Below, piece by piece: positions 8,709 through 17,102 of a stretch of DNA of 64,000 bases. This DNA comes from M0103 sp040386155 (GTDB lineage: Bacteria > Bacteroidota > Bacteroidia > Flavobacteriales_D > Crocinitomicaceae). The stretch is from assembly GCA_040386155.1 (NCBI GenBank), contig JAZKFZ010000002.1:124001-188000 (forward strand). Reading direction: 5' to 3'. Under the pieces are notes generated by a model. The model worked only from the letters and a program-made list of their open reading frames with translations, did no database searches and was not told the origin of the DNA. Numbering within the stretch: position 1 is the stretch's first letter; every line of letters starts with the position of its first letter. A program made the translations under genes and the position numbers.

Positions 8709-11114
8709 CTAGTTTCTTAAAATTTTACCACTTTTCACTAAACTTTCAAGGCGTTCTAAGGTTTTGCGTTCAGCACATAATTCTAAAAAGGCTTTTCGCT
8801 CAAGATCCAAAAGATATTGTTCAGTAACGACAGTATTCTCGCTCAGATTTCCACCACAAAGTACGAATCCAAGTTTCTCAGAAATTACGCGATCATGGTC
8901 TGACATATAATTTCCACTTAACATGGAGTTAGCTCCAACGTATACAATTCCAAGACCTTCTTGTCCCATCACCGAAATGGTTTTCTCTCGTTTTGGAGCA
9001 ACGTACCCTTTTTCCGCTATTTCAAGTGCTGCTTCCTTTGCAACTTTCAACTGATGATCTCTACTAACAACTACTTCATCGATGCCTTCTCTCAAGTATC
9101 CTAAATCGAATGCTTCGTAGGCAGATGTTGCAACTTTTGCTTGACCAATAGTCAAGAAACGCTCACGCATACGGTTAATTTTGATGTCACCATCTTTCAA
9201 TTCTTCAGAAAGTCGTTTTGCAAATTCTTTTGATCCACCACCACCAGGGATTAATCCAACTCCAAACTCAACCAATCCGATGTATGTTTCTGCATGTGCA
9301 ATTACTTTATCAGCATGTAAACACAACTCACATCCACCACCTAAGGTTAATTGATGAGGTGCTGCAATTACCGGTATGTTTGAATAGCGAATGCGCATCA
9401 TGGTATCTTGGAACGCTTTTACTGCAAAGTTGAGTTGATCAAAATCTTGCTCAATGGCCATCATGAAAATCATTCCAACGTTTGCTCCAGCAGAGAAATT
9501 TTGACCAGTATTTGAAATTACTAACCCTTTGTATTCTGCTTCCGCTAAATCAATTGCTTTGTTAATGCCTTCAATCACACCACCTCCAATGGTATTCATT
9601 TTGGTGTGGAACTCAAGGTTCAAAATTCCATCACCGAGATTGACTAAAGTGGTATCCGCATTGCCCCAAACTTTATTATCTGCGCGAAGTGCATCCAAAA
9701 TCACTAAATCTTCTGTTCCAGGAATTACTTGATATGATTTAGAGTTTAAATCGTAGTAATATTTTTTACCACCTTCCGACTTGTAAAAAGAAGTTATTCC
9801 AGCAGCCTTCATTTCTGAAACCCAAGCAGCAACAGCTTTATTTTCATCAGCCGCATATTTCAAGCCTTGGTCAAGTCCCAAAACATCCCACGTTTCGAAA
9901 GGACCTAGTTCCCAACCGAATCCAGCTTTCAGGGCATCATCAATTTTGTAGATTTCGTTTGAAATTTCTGGAATTCTGTTTGAAACGTAGGCTAGTAATC
10001 CAGCGAACATTTTACGATAGAACTTTCCAGCGTCATCCTGACCCATGAACAACATCTTTGTGCGTGTTTTTAGGTCGTCAATGGACTTTGCCATTTCAAG
10101 GGTAGCAAATTTCACTTTCTCTTGCGAGCGATATTCCAACGTGTTTAAGTCTAGGACTAGAATTTCACTTTTTCCGTCGGCGCCTTTTGCTTTTTTGTAA
10201 AAACCTTGATTCGATTTGGATCCTAACCAATTGTTTTCAATCATTTTTGCAACGTAATCTGGCAAGACAAAAGTATTGTGCTCTTCATCATTTGGGAGGT
10301 TGTTGAAAAGGTCTTTTGCCACGTGCACTAATGTGTCTAATCCTACCACATCACTTGTTCGGAAAGTAGCCGATTTTGGTCTGCCTAAAACGGGGCCTGT
10401 CAACTTGTCGATTTGTTCAACAGTCAATCCTAGATCACGTACAGCATGCAACAAGGCTAACATCGAGAATACTCCAACACGGTTGGCAATGAATGCAGGC
10501 GTATCTTTACATAAAATCGTTTTCTTTCCAAGAATTTTTGAGCCGTAATCCATTAAGAACTCTGTAACTGCTTGACTTGTTTGAGGAGTTGGGATGATTT
10601 CCAACAATTGTAAATAGCGTGGTGGATTGAAAAAATGTGTTCCAGCAAAATGCGCTTTAAAATCTTCACTTCTTCCTTCGTTCAAAAGGTGAATTGGAAT
10701 TCCAGAAGTGTTAGAAGTAATTAAAGTGCCAGGTTTGCGGAATTGTTCTACTTTTTCAAACACTTGTTTTTTGATATCAAGACGCTCAACCACCACTTCT
10801 ATGATCCAATCGCAAGTTGCAATTTTTGACATATCGTCGTCGAAATTACCTGTTTCAATTCTTGTTGCAAATGATTTTCGGTAAATTGGTGAAGGGTTTG
10901 ATTTTAATGCAAAATCCAAAGCTCCATTTACAATTCTGTTTCTTACAGCTTTACTTTCTAGGGTTAAACCTTTCTTTTGCTCGTCTGCGCCTAATTCTCT
11001 TGGCACGATGTCGAGTAAAAGAACTTCGCATCCAATGTTTGCAAAATGACAAGCAATACGAGATCCCATTACTCCAGAACCCAATACTGCGACTTTTCTA
11101 ATGTGTCTGTTCAT
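8709..11114 (-). CDS. 3-hydroxyacyl-CoA dehydrogenase / enoyl-CoA hydratase (FadN/FadB-like)
   Basis: An 801-residue bifunctional beta-oxidation enzyme: hydration of enoyl-CoA and NAD-dependent oxidation of the 3-hydroxyacyl-CoA. The NAD-binding motif GSGVMGSRIACHFA starts at residue 12, followed by the helical dehydrogenase domains to about 460. A crotonase fold comes after about 490, including FSAGANVG and LTLGGGCEL. The order dehydrogenase-then-hydratase is the reverse of E. coli FadB and matches the FadN type. The gene starts 8 bp after the marR stop and is followed by the thiolase. Confidence 0.93.
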   Translation of the reverse strand: MNRHIRKVAVLGSGVMGSRIACHFANIGCEVLLLDIVPRELGADEQKKGLTLESKAVRNRIVNGALDFALKSNPSPIYRKSFATRIETGNFDDDMSKIATCDWIIEVVVERLDIKKQVFEKVEQFRKPGTLITSNTSGIPIHLLNEGRSEDFKAHFAGTHFFNPPRYLQLLEIIPTPQTSQAVTEFLMDYGSKILGKKTILCKDTPAFIANRVGVFSMLALLHAVRDLGLTVEQIDKLTGPVLGRPKSATFRTSDVVGLDTLVHVAKDLFNNLPNDEEHNTFVLPDYVAKMIENNWLGSKSNQGFYKKAKGADGKSEILVLDLNTLEYRSQEKVKFATLEMAKSIDDLKTRTKMLFMGQDDAGKFYRKMFAGLLAYVSNRIPEISNEIYKIDDALKAGFGWELGPFETWDVLGLDQGLKYAADENKAVAAWVSEMKAAGITSFYKSEGGKKYYYDLNSKSYQVIPGTEDLVILDALRADNKVWGNADTTLVNLGDGILNLEFHTKMNTIGGGVIEGINKAIDLAEAEYKGLVISNTGQNFSAGANVGMIFMMAIEQDFDQLNFAVKAFQDTMMRIRYSNIPVIAAPHQLTLGGGCELCLHADKVIAHAETYIGLVEFGVGLIPGGGGSKEFAKRLSEELKDGDIKINRMRERFLTIGQAKVATSAYEAFDLGYLREGIDEVVVSRDHQLKVAKEAALEIAEKGYVAPKREKTISVMGQEGLGIVYVGANSMLSGNYMSDHDRVISEKLGFVLCGGNLSENTVVTEQYLLDLERKAFLELCAERKTLERLESLVKSGKILRN

Positions 11115-11122
11115 CTTTAGAT

Positions 11123-11572
11123 TTAATTTAATTTAATTTTCTTTAACTCGTCTTCTATTATGATGTCCACTTTTTGAACGACTTCAAAAAATGCATTTAA
11201 TTTTTCAGTGGATACATTGTCTGCTATTTTAGCATTAAATCCAACAATGAAATTTTTCACTTCTTTTCGGAATTTAACCCCTTCTTTTGTTAGATAAATC
11301 AACACTTTTCGTTTATCGACCGTATCTATTTTTCGATAGATTAAACCACGTTCTTCCATCGTTTTTAATGTTCGCGATAAAGAAGTAGGCTCCATTCCCA
11401 TTTTTGGTCCAAGAGCAGTACTCGGCGTACCTTCTTTGTCGACACTCATCAAAATGAAGCCAAACGACATTGTCATGTTGTGTTCAGATGCTTTTTGATT
11501 GTACATTCTTGAAATTCGATACCAAGAAGAACGTATCATGAAGTCGTACAAAAAACCAGGTTGGTCACTCAT
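11123..11572 (-). CDS. MarR-family transcriptional regulator
   Basis: A 149-residue winged-helix protein of normal MarR length. The recognition region reads GMEPTSLSRTLKTMEERGLI (about 79-98), then the beta-wing with KVLIYLTKEG. It heads the operon with the hydratase/dehydrogenase and thiolase genes, the usual position of a fatty-acyl-CoA-sensing repressor of beta-oxidation (inference from family and context). A 21-bp inverted repeat lies 25-45 bp upstream of its start and touches a -7-like box, consistent with autorepression. The ligand is not visible from sequence. Confidence 0.9.
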   Translation of the reverse strand: MSDQPGFLYDFMIRSSWYRISRMYNQKASEHNMTMSFGFILMSVDKEGTPSTALGPKMGMEPTSLSRTLKTMEERGLIYRKIDTVDKRKVLIYLTKEGVKFRKEVKNFIVGFNAKIADNVSTEKLNAFFEVVQKVDIIIEDELKKIKLN

Positions 11573-11596
11573 TTTTATTAATTAGGTAGTATAAAA

Positions 11597-11617
11597 GTAC
11601 ATAATTTTTTTATGTAC
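11597..11617. promoter_or_regulatory. Inverted-repeat operator candidate upstream of marR
   Basis: GTACATAA (11597-11604), five T, TTATGTAC (11610-11617): perfect 8-bp arms. The left arm overlaps a minus-strand TACTTTTA (11599-11592), close to the TAnnTTTG -7 box of marR. A second overlapping symmetric element, TATGTACGCATA, occupies 11611-11622. Confidence 0.6.
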
Positions 11618-11676
11618 GCATATAAAAAATAAATTAAAATTGTGGGATAAAAAAGGGTACTATTACACTACTTTGA

Positions 11677-12084
11677 CTACCATATTTCGTCTGAAATATA
11701 GACAGTTCCTTTAAAATGCGCAACTTTTAAAGCATGTTGATTGAACACTTCAATTTCATAAATGCCAATTTTTTTCCCTCTACTAATTTCCTTTGCAATA
11801 GCAGTTAGGGTGTCGTTAGGAAGGCATTTTTTGATGTGAGAAATAGAAGTTTCTATACTTACCGCTTTATGTCCGCGAGAATTTGAAGCAAACGCAAGAG
11901 CAGAATCGGAAATCGAATAGGTAATTCCGCCATGCAGAATATTGTGACCATTTAGCATTTGCTCATTCACCTTCGCTTGCAGTCGGCAAGATCCTAGACC
12001 AGTTTCAATGATTTCGATTCCTAGCCAGCGACTGAAGGAATCTTCCTTCATCATAAGTGCAACAATTTCCGCTGGGGATTTCAT
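11677..12084 (-). CDS. PaaI-family hotdog-fold thioesterase
   Basis: A 135-residue protein of the hotdog family. The diagnostic segment LNGHNILHGGITYSISDSALAFASNS (about 43-68) contains the HGG turn and the acidic residue (Asp61) expected at the active site of PaaI-type thioesterases, which release CoA from phenylacetyl- or hydroxyaryl-CoA. Its ATG directly abuts the stop of the upstream gene, so the two are co-translated. It lies close to the beta-oxidation operon on the same strand, which fits a role in clearing stalled acyl-CoAs. The substrate is unknown. Confidence 0.87.
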   Translation of the reverse strand: MKSPAEIVALMMKEDSFSRWLGIEIIETGLGSCRLQAKVNEQMLNGHNILHGGITYSISDSALAFASNSRGHKAVSIETSISHIKKCLPNDTLTAIAKEISRGKKIGIYEIEVFNQHALKVAHFKGTVYISDEIW

Positions 12085-12564
12085 TTATTCAGCAATGTGC
12101 TTGCCAATCAAGGTAATCATTGCGGTAGTAACAATGAATAATTGTGTAGCAGTTTCATCATCCATTTCCGAACCATCTTCGTCTGGGGTAGAAATCTCCA
12201 TCAACATAAATTGAATTAATTCAGATTGATCAGTGTATTCTTCCACTAAATCAAAATTGTCTGACTCGAAATACTCATCCAACATAGCAAAGAATTCTTC
12301 TTCAAATCCTTCAATATCGTCTTCAGTAATTTCTGTAACTACAACTTTCCCCTGCTCAAAGCACTCAGAAATTAAGCAAAAATAATAAGCAAGTAAACCA
12401 TGTAGTTCATCATTGTCATATTCGTCTGCTGCAGAGTGAATATAGCTCAATACAACAGGATATTTCTCTGAAAATTTTTCAAAATGTGCTTCTAATTGAT
12501 CGTCTGTAAAATTGTCAACGATGTCAATAGCTGCTTCAATGTGTGCTTGGTTAATTTGTTGCAT
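12085..12564 (-). CDS. Acidic protein of unknown function
   Basis: A 159-residue acidic protein rich in Glu, Asp and Phe, without signal peptide or membrane segment. I chose the ATG at 12564; an in-frame TTG two codons earlier is not needed. The sequence looks all-helical (for example DDIEGFEEEFFAMLDEYFE near 81-99). Not recognised. Its stop codon touches the start of the PaaI thioesterase, so the pair forms a small operon. Confidence 0.75.
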   Translation of the reverse strand: MQQINQAHIEAAIDIVDNFTDDQLEAHFEKFSEKYPVVLSYIHSAADEYDNDELHGLLAYYFCLISECFEQGKVVVTEITEDDIEGFEEEFFAMLDEYFESDNFDLVEEYTDQSELIQFMLMEISTPDEDGSEMDDETATQLFIVTTAMITLIGKHIAE

Positions 12565-12640
12565 TTTCAATTTTTTTTCAAAGTTATTGATTAATGTCCA
12601 ACTATTTCTATTTTCGTACCTTTAATCGTCAAAATTTTAC

Positions 12641-13315
12641 ATGTTGCATTTTACGGAAGAATTTTTGAAGTTTTTTATGGAATTGGCTGCCAATAATAAT
12701 AAGGAGTGGTTCGATCTCAACAGAAAACGGTACGAACAGTTTGTAAAAGTTCCTTTCCAAAATTTTGTTCAATTAACTATTGCAGAGATTTCAAAAAAGC
12801 ATCCTTCCTTCAAAGATCTGCAAGCAAAAGATTGCATTTTTAGAATTCACCGCGATATTCGATTTTCAAAAGATAAAACACCTTATAAATTGATGGTTTC
12901 AGCCGTTATTGCTCCAGAAGGTCGAAAAAGTAAAGCTGTTAATGGAGTGTATATCGAATTAGGTCCGGAACATTTCAGAGTTTATGGTGGAATTTATGAA
13001 ATCGCGACAGAAGATTTGTACCTTGTACGTGAAGGAATTGTGGAGAATTTAGCTGAATTTCAGAAAATTTATAAGGATGCAAAATTCAAAAAATACTTCG
13101 GAGGAAGAATATTAGGAGAGAAGAATAAGATTATTCCAAAGGAATTTCGTGAAGCTGCAGAAAAAGAGCCTCTATTATTCAATAAGCAATGGTACTTTTT
13201 CTCGGAATATTCTTCTGATGTAATTCTTCAGGAAGGTTTGGACAAGTTAGTGCTTGATTGTTTTGATGCCGGTCGTCCGATGGAGGAATTTTTTAATCGT
13301 TTGATAAGACGATAA
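12641..13315 (+). CDS. DUF2461 family protein
   Basis: A 224-residue protein matching the DUF2461/TIGR02453 family. It shows an N-terminal FLKFFMELAANNNKEWFDLN, then FRIHRDIRFSKDKTPYK near 69-85 and a C-terminal segment ending in FNRLIRR. No biochemical function is established for the family. It is transcribed divergently from the acidic-protein/PaaI pair with a 76-bp gap, and the DPP-like peptidase gene starts 29 bp downstream. Confidence 0.88.
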   Translation: MLHFTEEFLKFFMELAANNNKEWFDLNRKRYEQFVKVPFQNFVQLTIAEISKKHPSFKDLQAKDCIFRIHRDIRFSKDKTPYKLMVSAVIAPEGRKSKAVNGVYIELGPEHFRVYGGIYEIATEDLYLVREGIVENLAEFQKIYKDAKFKKYFGGRILGEKNKIIPKEFREAAEKEPLLFNKQWYFFSEYSSDVILQEGLDKLVLDCFDAGRPMEEFFNRLIRR

Positions 13316-13344
13316 GTACATTTTTAATAAGTAAAAATCAGGAT

Positions 13345-15477
13345 ATGAAAATCATTTTATTAGTAGTTGGAATTGTTTTGACCAGTTCGTTTTCTATAGC
13401 CCAAAAGCAAAAATTGACATTGAAAGATGCTGTCATGGGACAGTTTAGAACTTTTGGTGCTGATCGGATCAATGGATTTCAGTGGATTCCTAACACCGAT
13501 TGCTATTCTCATTTTACGAAAAACTATCAGACGCTTTTGAAATCATCTGTTGGTGGCACAAAGGATACTGAATGGTTCACACTTGCACAAGTAAATGCTG
13601 CTTTGGAAAGTGAACTTTCGAGTTTTTTTGGTTTGCAATGGAAGAACGAAAATGAATTTTTCATCAATGATGGTATAAATTACTATGTATTTAACACCGT
13701 TACATCAAAAGGAAATCTACTTCATGGACTTGATGAGCAAGCGGCAAATGCTGAGTTTCATGCAGCAACAAACAACATAGCTTTTACAAAGGGTAACAAT
13801 GTTTATGTCAACACCGGCGAAGGATTAAAATTAATTGTTACCGACAACGAAGATAAAAATATTGTCTCAGGTCAGTCAATTGCGCGCAATGAGTTTGGAA
13901 TAGGAAAAGGACTTTTTTGGTCCACAGATGGTAAACATTTGGCATTTTATCAAAAAGATGAAACTGAAGTGCACGATTATCCTTTATTGAATATCAACGA
14001 AACCCCAGGAGACTTGGTGTCGATAAAATATCCGATGGCTGGACAGAAATCGGAGAAACCTAGGGTTGGAATTTATCATTTAGAAACAAAACAGACTGTG
14101 TTTATTTCGCCAAAAGGAGCGAAAGATGACTATTTAACTAACTTAACGTTTACGCCTGATAATAAGTATGTGGTGATTGCTGAGGTGAATCGTGGACAAA
14201 ATCACATGTGGTTGAATGTGTATGAAGTGAAATCGGGTGCCTTTGTGAAAACCTTGTTGGAAGAAAGTTCAGATAAATGGACGGAGCCAGAACATCCTGC
14301 ATTTTTCCCTAACGGTGCATCGAATAATTTTATCTGGATTTCAGAAAAGGATGGATTTAATAACTTGTACTATTATGATTTCAATGGAAACCTGATAAAG
14401 CAATTAACTGCCAATAAATTTGTGATCAAGGATATTTTGGAAGCAAAAAACAACGGTGGGCTAATTTATTTCACGGCAACAGGTGAGAACGCCATGAACA
14501 CATTGGTGTATTCAGTTGATTTGAGAGCTAAGCAAACCTTGGTTTCAAAAGGGGAGGGAACACATGAAGTTTATTTTTCTACAGATGGGAAGTTCTTTTT
14601 TGATGCGTTTTCAAATCATACAACGGCTTACCGTGCTGAGATTTTCACAACAAATGGAAAGAAAGCTAAATTCCTTTTGAACAGTGCTGATAAATTAAAT
14701 ACGGTGGAAATCGGCACTTCTGAAATTGTTGAATTGACTGGAAAAGATGGTTCAAAATTATACAGTCGATTAATTAAACCATCAAATTTTGACGCAACTA
14801 AAAAATACCCTGTTTTGGTCTACGTTTATGGAGGTCCGCATGCACAGATGGTAACTAATTCTTGGTTGGATGGCGCTAATCTTTGGATGTATTGGATGGC
14901 TGAGCAAGGCTACTTGGTGTACACATTAGACGGAAGAGGATCAGGAGAACGAGGTGTTGCTTTTGAAACTCAAATTCACCGTCAGCTAGGAACCTTGGAA
15001 ATGGAAGATCAATTGACAGGGGTGGAGTATTTGAAATCGCTACCTTACGTAGATGCAAACAGATTAGCTGTACATGGTTGGTCATTTGGAGGATTTATGA
15101 CCACTTCACTGATGTTGCGTCAACCAGATGTTTTCAAAGTGGGTGTTGCTGGCGGACCAGTTACAGATTGGAAGTACTACGAAGCAATGTACGGAGAGCG
15201 GTACATGGATCAACCTGCAGAAAACGCAAAGGGATATGAAGAATCTTCTTTGTTAACGCATGCCGGAAATTTAAAAGGTGATTTACTATTGATACATGGT
15301 ACTGTTGACGATGTGGTAGTGATGCAGCATAATTTTGCCCTTGTAAAAAAATTCGTTGAACTCGGAATTCAAATGGACTTTTTCCCTTATCCGATGCACA
15401 AACATAACGTTGGTGGAAAAGATCGAGTGCATTTGATGGAAAAAGTGTTGACTTATGTGATTGAAAATAACAAGTAG
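13345..15477 (+). CDS. Secreted S9-family prolyl peptidase (dipeptidyl peptidase IV-like)
   Basis: A 710-residue protein. A signal peptide (residues 1-19, ending SIAQ) is followed by an eight-bladed beta-propeller (about 30-470) and an alpha/beta-hydrolase domain. The nucleophile is Ser580 in GWSFGG. The acid is probably Asp655 or Asp656 in HGTVDD and the His is His687 in PMHKHNVGG, so all three catalytic residues are present. DPP IV enzymes remove X-Pro/X-Ala dipeptides from peptide N-termini in the periplasm and feed peptide catabolism. Its stop codon shares a base with the next gene. Confidence 0.93.
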   Translation: MKIILLVVGIVLTSSFSIAQKQKLTLKDAVMGQFRTFGADRINGFQWIPNTDCYSHFTKNYQTLLKSSVGGTKDTEWFTLAQVNAALESELSSFFGLQWKNENEFFINDGINYYVFNTVTSKGNLLHGLDEQAANAEFHAATNNIAFTKGNNVYVNTGEGLKLIVTDNEDKNIVSGQSIARNEFGIGKGLFWSTDGKHLAFYQKDETEVHDYPLLNINETPGDLVSIKYPMAGQKSEKPRVGIYHLETKQTVFISPKGAKDDYLTNLTFTPDNKYVVIAEVNRGQNHMWLNVYEVKSGAFVKTLLEESSDKWTEPEHPAFFPNGASNNFIWISEKDGFNNLYYYDFNGNLIKQLTANKFVIKDILEAKNNGGLIYFTATGENAMNTLVYSVDLRAKQTLVSKGEGTHEVYFSTDGKFFFDAFSNHTTAYRAEIFTTNGKKAKFLLNSADKLNTVEIGTSEIVELTGKDGSKLYSRLIKPSNFDATKKYPVLVYVYGGPHAQMVTNSWLDGANLWMYWMAEQGYLVYTLDGRGSGERGVAFETQIHRQLGTLEMEDQLTGVEYLKSLPYVDANRLAVHGWSFGGFMTTSLMLRQPDVFKVGVAGGPVTDWKYYEAMYGERYMDQPAENAKGYEESSLLTHAGNLKGDLLLIHGTVDDVVVMQHNFALVKKFVELGIQMDFFPYPMHKHNVGGKDRVHLMEKVLTYVIENNK

Positions 15478-15893
15478 TGGACTTAGATAACGAATTAATA
15501 GATTTTCCTGTTGACAAAAAACGTCGGAGTGAAACTATAAGTAGTTTGATCGTTACCTTCTATTTTCTCAACTTTTTTTGTTTAGTAGTTGGCTTTTACC
15601 TTGCAAGGATTGATATTGAATCGATTATTTTTTCGGGAGCGGCATTGGTTTTATTGTCATTGATCTTGCTAATACTAGCTATAATTCAACGGAAGTACTT
15701 TGCTTTGCCTCAAGCAATTATTGGATTGCTAATTGTAGCTGCAATCTTTCTATTTATTGGCCTCAAGGAACTTTCACCAAGTGAAGCTAAAAAGCCAGTA
15801 CCTGCTTTATTATTGATTTTTTTGGCCATTTACTTTATTCTTTTTACGCTTTCTCTCATCAGAGAATTTCGCTTGCCTAAACAAGAAAAATAA
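15477..15893 (+). CDS. Small integral membrane protein of unknown function
   Basis: A 138-residue protein with four likely transmembrane helices (about 20-41, 49-70, 78-95, 106-127) and a charged N-terminus. The start is a GTG whose first base is the last base of the peptidase TAG stop (TAGTG). That overlap and the reading frame fit support translational coupling. Not recognised; position suggests only co-expression with the peptidase. Confidence 0.65.
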   Translation: MDLDNELIDFPVDKKRRSETISSLIVTFYFLNFFCLVVGFYLARIDIESIIFSGAALVLLSLILLILAIIQRKYFALPQAIIGLLIVAAIFLFIGLKELSPSEAKKPVPALLLIFLAIYFILFTLSLIREFRLPKQEK

Positions 15894-15918
15894 ATTTTGG
15901 AAAAAAGATTCAATAAAT

Positions 15919-15948
15919 TTTGAAATCTACAAAAATTGACTAAATTTG
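15919..15948 (+). promoter_or_regulatory. Bacteroidota-type promoter of the XRE-Fic gene
   Basis: TTTG (15919-15922), an 18-nt spacer, and TAAATTTG (15941-15948), a perfect TAnnTTTG -7 box. Transcription would start near 15955, leaving a leader of about 15 nt. Confidence 0.7.
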
Positions 15949-15968
15949 TCAATACAAAAAATGTCAAT
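15935..15968. promoter_or_regulatory. Operator candidate overlapping the XRE-Fic promoter
   Basis: ATTGAC (15935-15940) and GTCAAT (15948-15953) form an inverted repeat whose 7-nt centre is the -7 box itself. A second GTCAAT half-site (15963-15968) sits immediately before the ATG. The encoded protein carries an HTH domain, so binding by its own product is the obvious hypothesis. Confidence 0.55.
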
Positions 15969-17012
15969 ATGAAAACAATCATCAAAAATGCTCGATTAGC
16001 GCAAGGTTTAAGTGCTCGTGAATTAGCTCAAATGATTGGAGTTGACCAAACTTTGATATCACGCTTCGAAAAAGGAGATCGTTTTCCTACAAAAGAACAA
16101 TTACATTCTTTGGCTGGCGCATTAAATTTATCCTCAGAAGAATTAATGAAACATTGGATCAAAGAGCGTATTCTAAAAGAGTACGGGTCAGAAATTCAAG
16201 TAAAAGAAGCATTAGCCTTGGTGAATGAGGAATTGATCACATACAAGCGAGGGTTTCCAATTTTATCAAAAGATTTAGCGGTGTTATTGAAAGAAATTGA
16301 TAACTTGAAACTGAAGCTAGATGATCTTCGTTCCTTTGATTCGTATCGCATTAGTCAAGCGCTTGAACTAGAATATACTTTTGAGAGCAATAGAATAGAA
16401 GGCAATACACTTACTTTGCAAGAAACAGATTTAGTAATAAACGAAGGTCTCACTGTTGCAGGTAAATCAATGCGAGAGCATTTGGAAGCCATTAATCACA
16501 ATGAAGCAATTGCTTATGTAAAGGATTTAGTACATCGCAAAGTAAAAATCAACGAGCGTGAATTACTTAGTATTCACAATTTGATTTTGCGTGGCATTAT
16601 GCCAGAGTACGCAGGCAAATACCGCAAGGTTCAAGTAATGATCAAAGGCAGTCAGCACATGCCTCCGCAACCATTTTTGGTCGCAAAGAAGATGGAGGAA
16701 TATTTCGAATGGTTTGCAGAAAATAAAGACAAATTGCATCCCGTGGTATTAGCAGCAGCAATGCATGAACGTTTGGTAACGATTCATCCTTTTATTGATG
16801 GAAATGGCCGTACTTCTCGCTTAATCATGAATCTTTTGTTGCTTCAAAAAGGTTTTGTGATAGCAAATATTAAAGGAGATTATTCCAATAGAATGAATTA
16901 TTATACAGCATTGGAAGCAGTGCAAGTACAGGATGATAAAGAAGCATTTTTAATGTATGTTGCAACAGTAGAAAAAGAATGTTTAGAGCGTTACCTTCAA
17001 ATTTTAACGTAA
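15969..17012 (+). CDS. XRE helix-turn-helix / Fic-domain fusion protein
   Basis: A 347-residue protein from the ATG at 15969; the longer TTG start is rejected because the promoter lies inside that extension. Residues 1-60 are a Cro/C1-type HTH (LSARELAQMIGVDQTLISRF). The rest is a Fic domain: HPFIDGNGRTSR at 273-284 is the complete HxFx(D/E)GNGRxxR active site for AMP transfer to protein hydroxyls. SNRIEG (Ser140 to Glu144-Gly145) matches the inhibitory (S/T)xxxE(G/N) motif, here inside the same chain, so activity is probably restrained. A strong terminator isolates the gene. The target is unknown. Confidence 0.93.
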   Translation: MKTIIKNARLAQGLSARELAQMIGVDQTLISRFEKGDRFPTKEQLHSLAGALNLSSEELMKHWIKERILKEYGSEIQVKEALALVNEELITYKRGFPILSKDLAVLLKEIDNLKLKLDDLRSFDSYRISQALELEYTFESNRIEGNTLTLQETDLVINEGLTVAGKSMREHLEAINHNEAIAYVKDLVHRKVKINERELLSIHNLILRGIMPEYAGKYRKVQVMIKGSQHMPPQPFLVAKKMEEYFEWFAENKDKLHPVVLAAAMHERLVTIHPFIDGNGRTSRLIMNLLLLQKGFVIANIKGDYSNRMNYYTALEAVQVQDDKEAFLMYVATVEKECLERYLQILT

Positions 17013-17015
17013 GAG

Positions 17016-17051
17016 AAAGGATTTTTCACAATTGTGGAAAATCCTTTTTTT
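17016..17051 (+). terminator. Rho-independent terminator of the XRE-Fic gene
   Basis: AGGATTTTTCACA (17018-17030) pairs with the complementary TGTGGAAAATCCT (one T-G wobble) around the palindrome CACAATTGTG, followed by seven T from 17045. Confidence 0.88.
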
Positions 17052-17052
17052 C

Positions 17053-17081
17053 TTGTTTATCCATGGTGTTTTGTATCTTTG
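17053..17081 (+). promoter_or_regulatory. Promoter of the E1 dehydrogenase gene
   Basis: TTG (17053-17055), an 18-nt spacer and TATCTTTG (17074-17081). The predicted start point is about 17088, 15 nt before the ATG at 17103, which argues against the longer GTG-initiated frame. Confidence 0.7.
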
Positions 17082-17102
17082 GAACTCAAAAATTGCCCTT
17101 CA

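Noticed and set aside
15161..15517. 118-codon minus-strand frame over the peptidase C-terminus
   Set aside because: Antisense to conserved catalytic sequence, no promoter or family likeness.
15936..15968. TTG-initiated extension of the XRE-Fic protein
   Set aside because: The extension covers the -7 box and operator; the HTH begins right after the ATG at 15969.
17034..17102. GTG-initiated N-terminal extension of the E1 dehydrogenase
   Set aside because: It lies in the XRE-Fic terminator hairpin and contains the promoter of the gene; the ATG at 17103 fits both.
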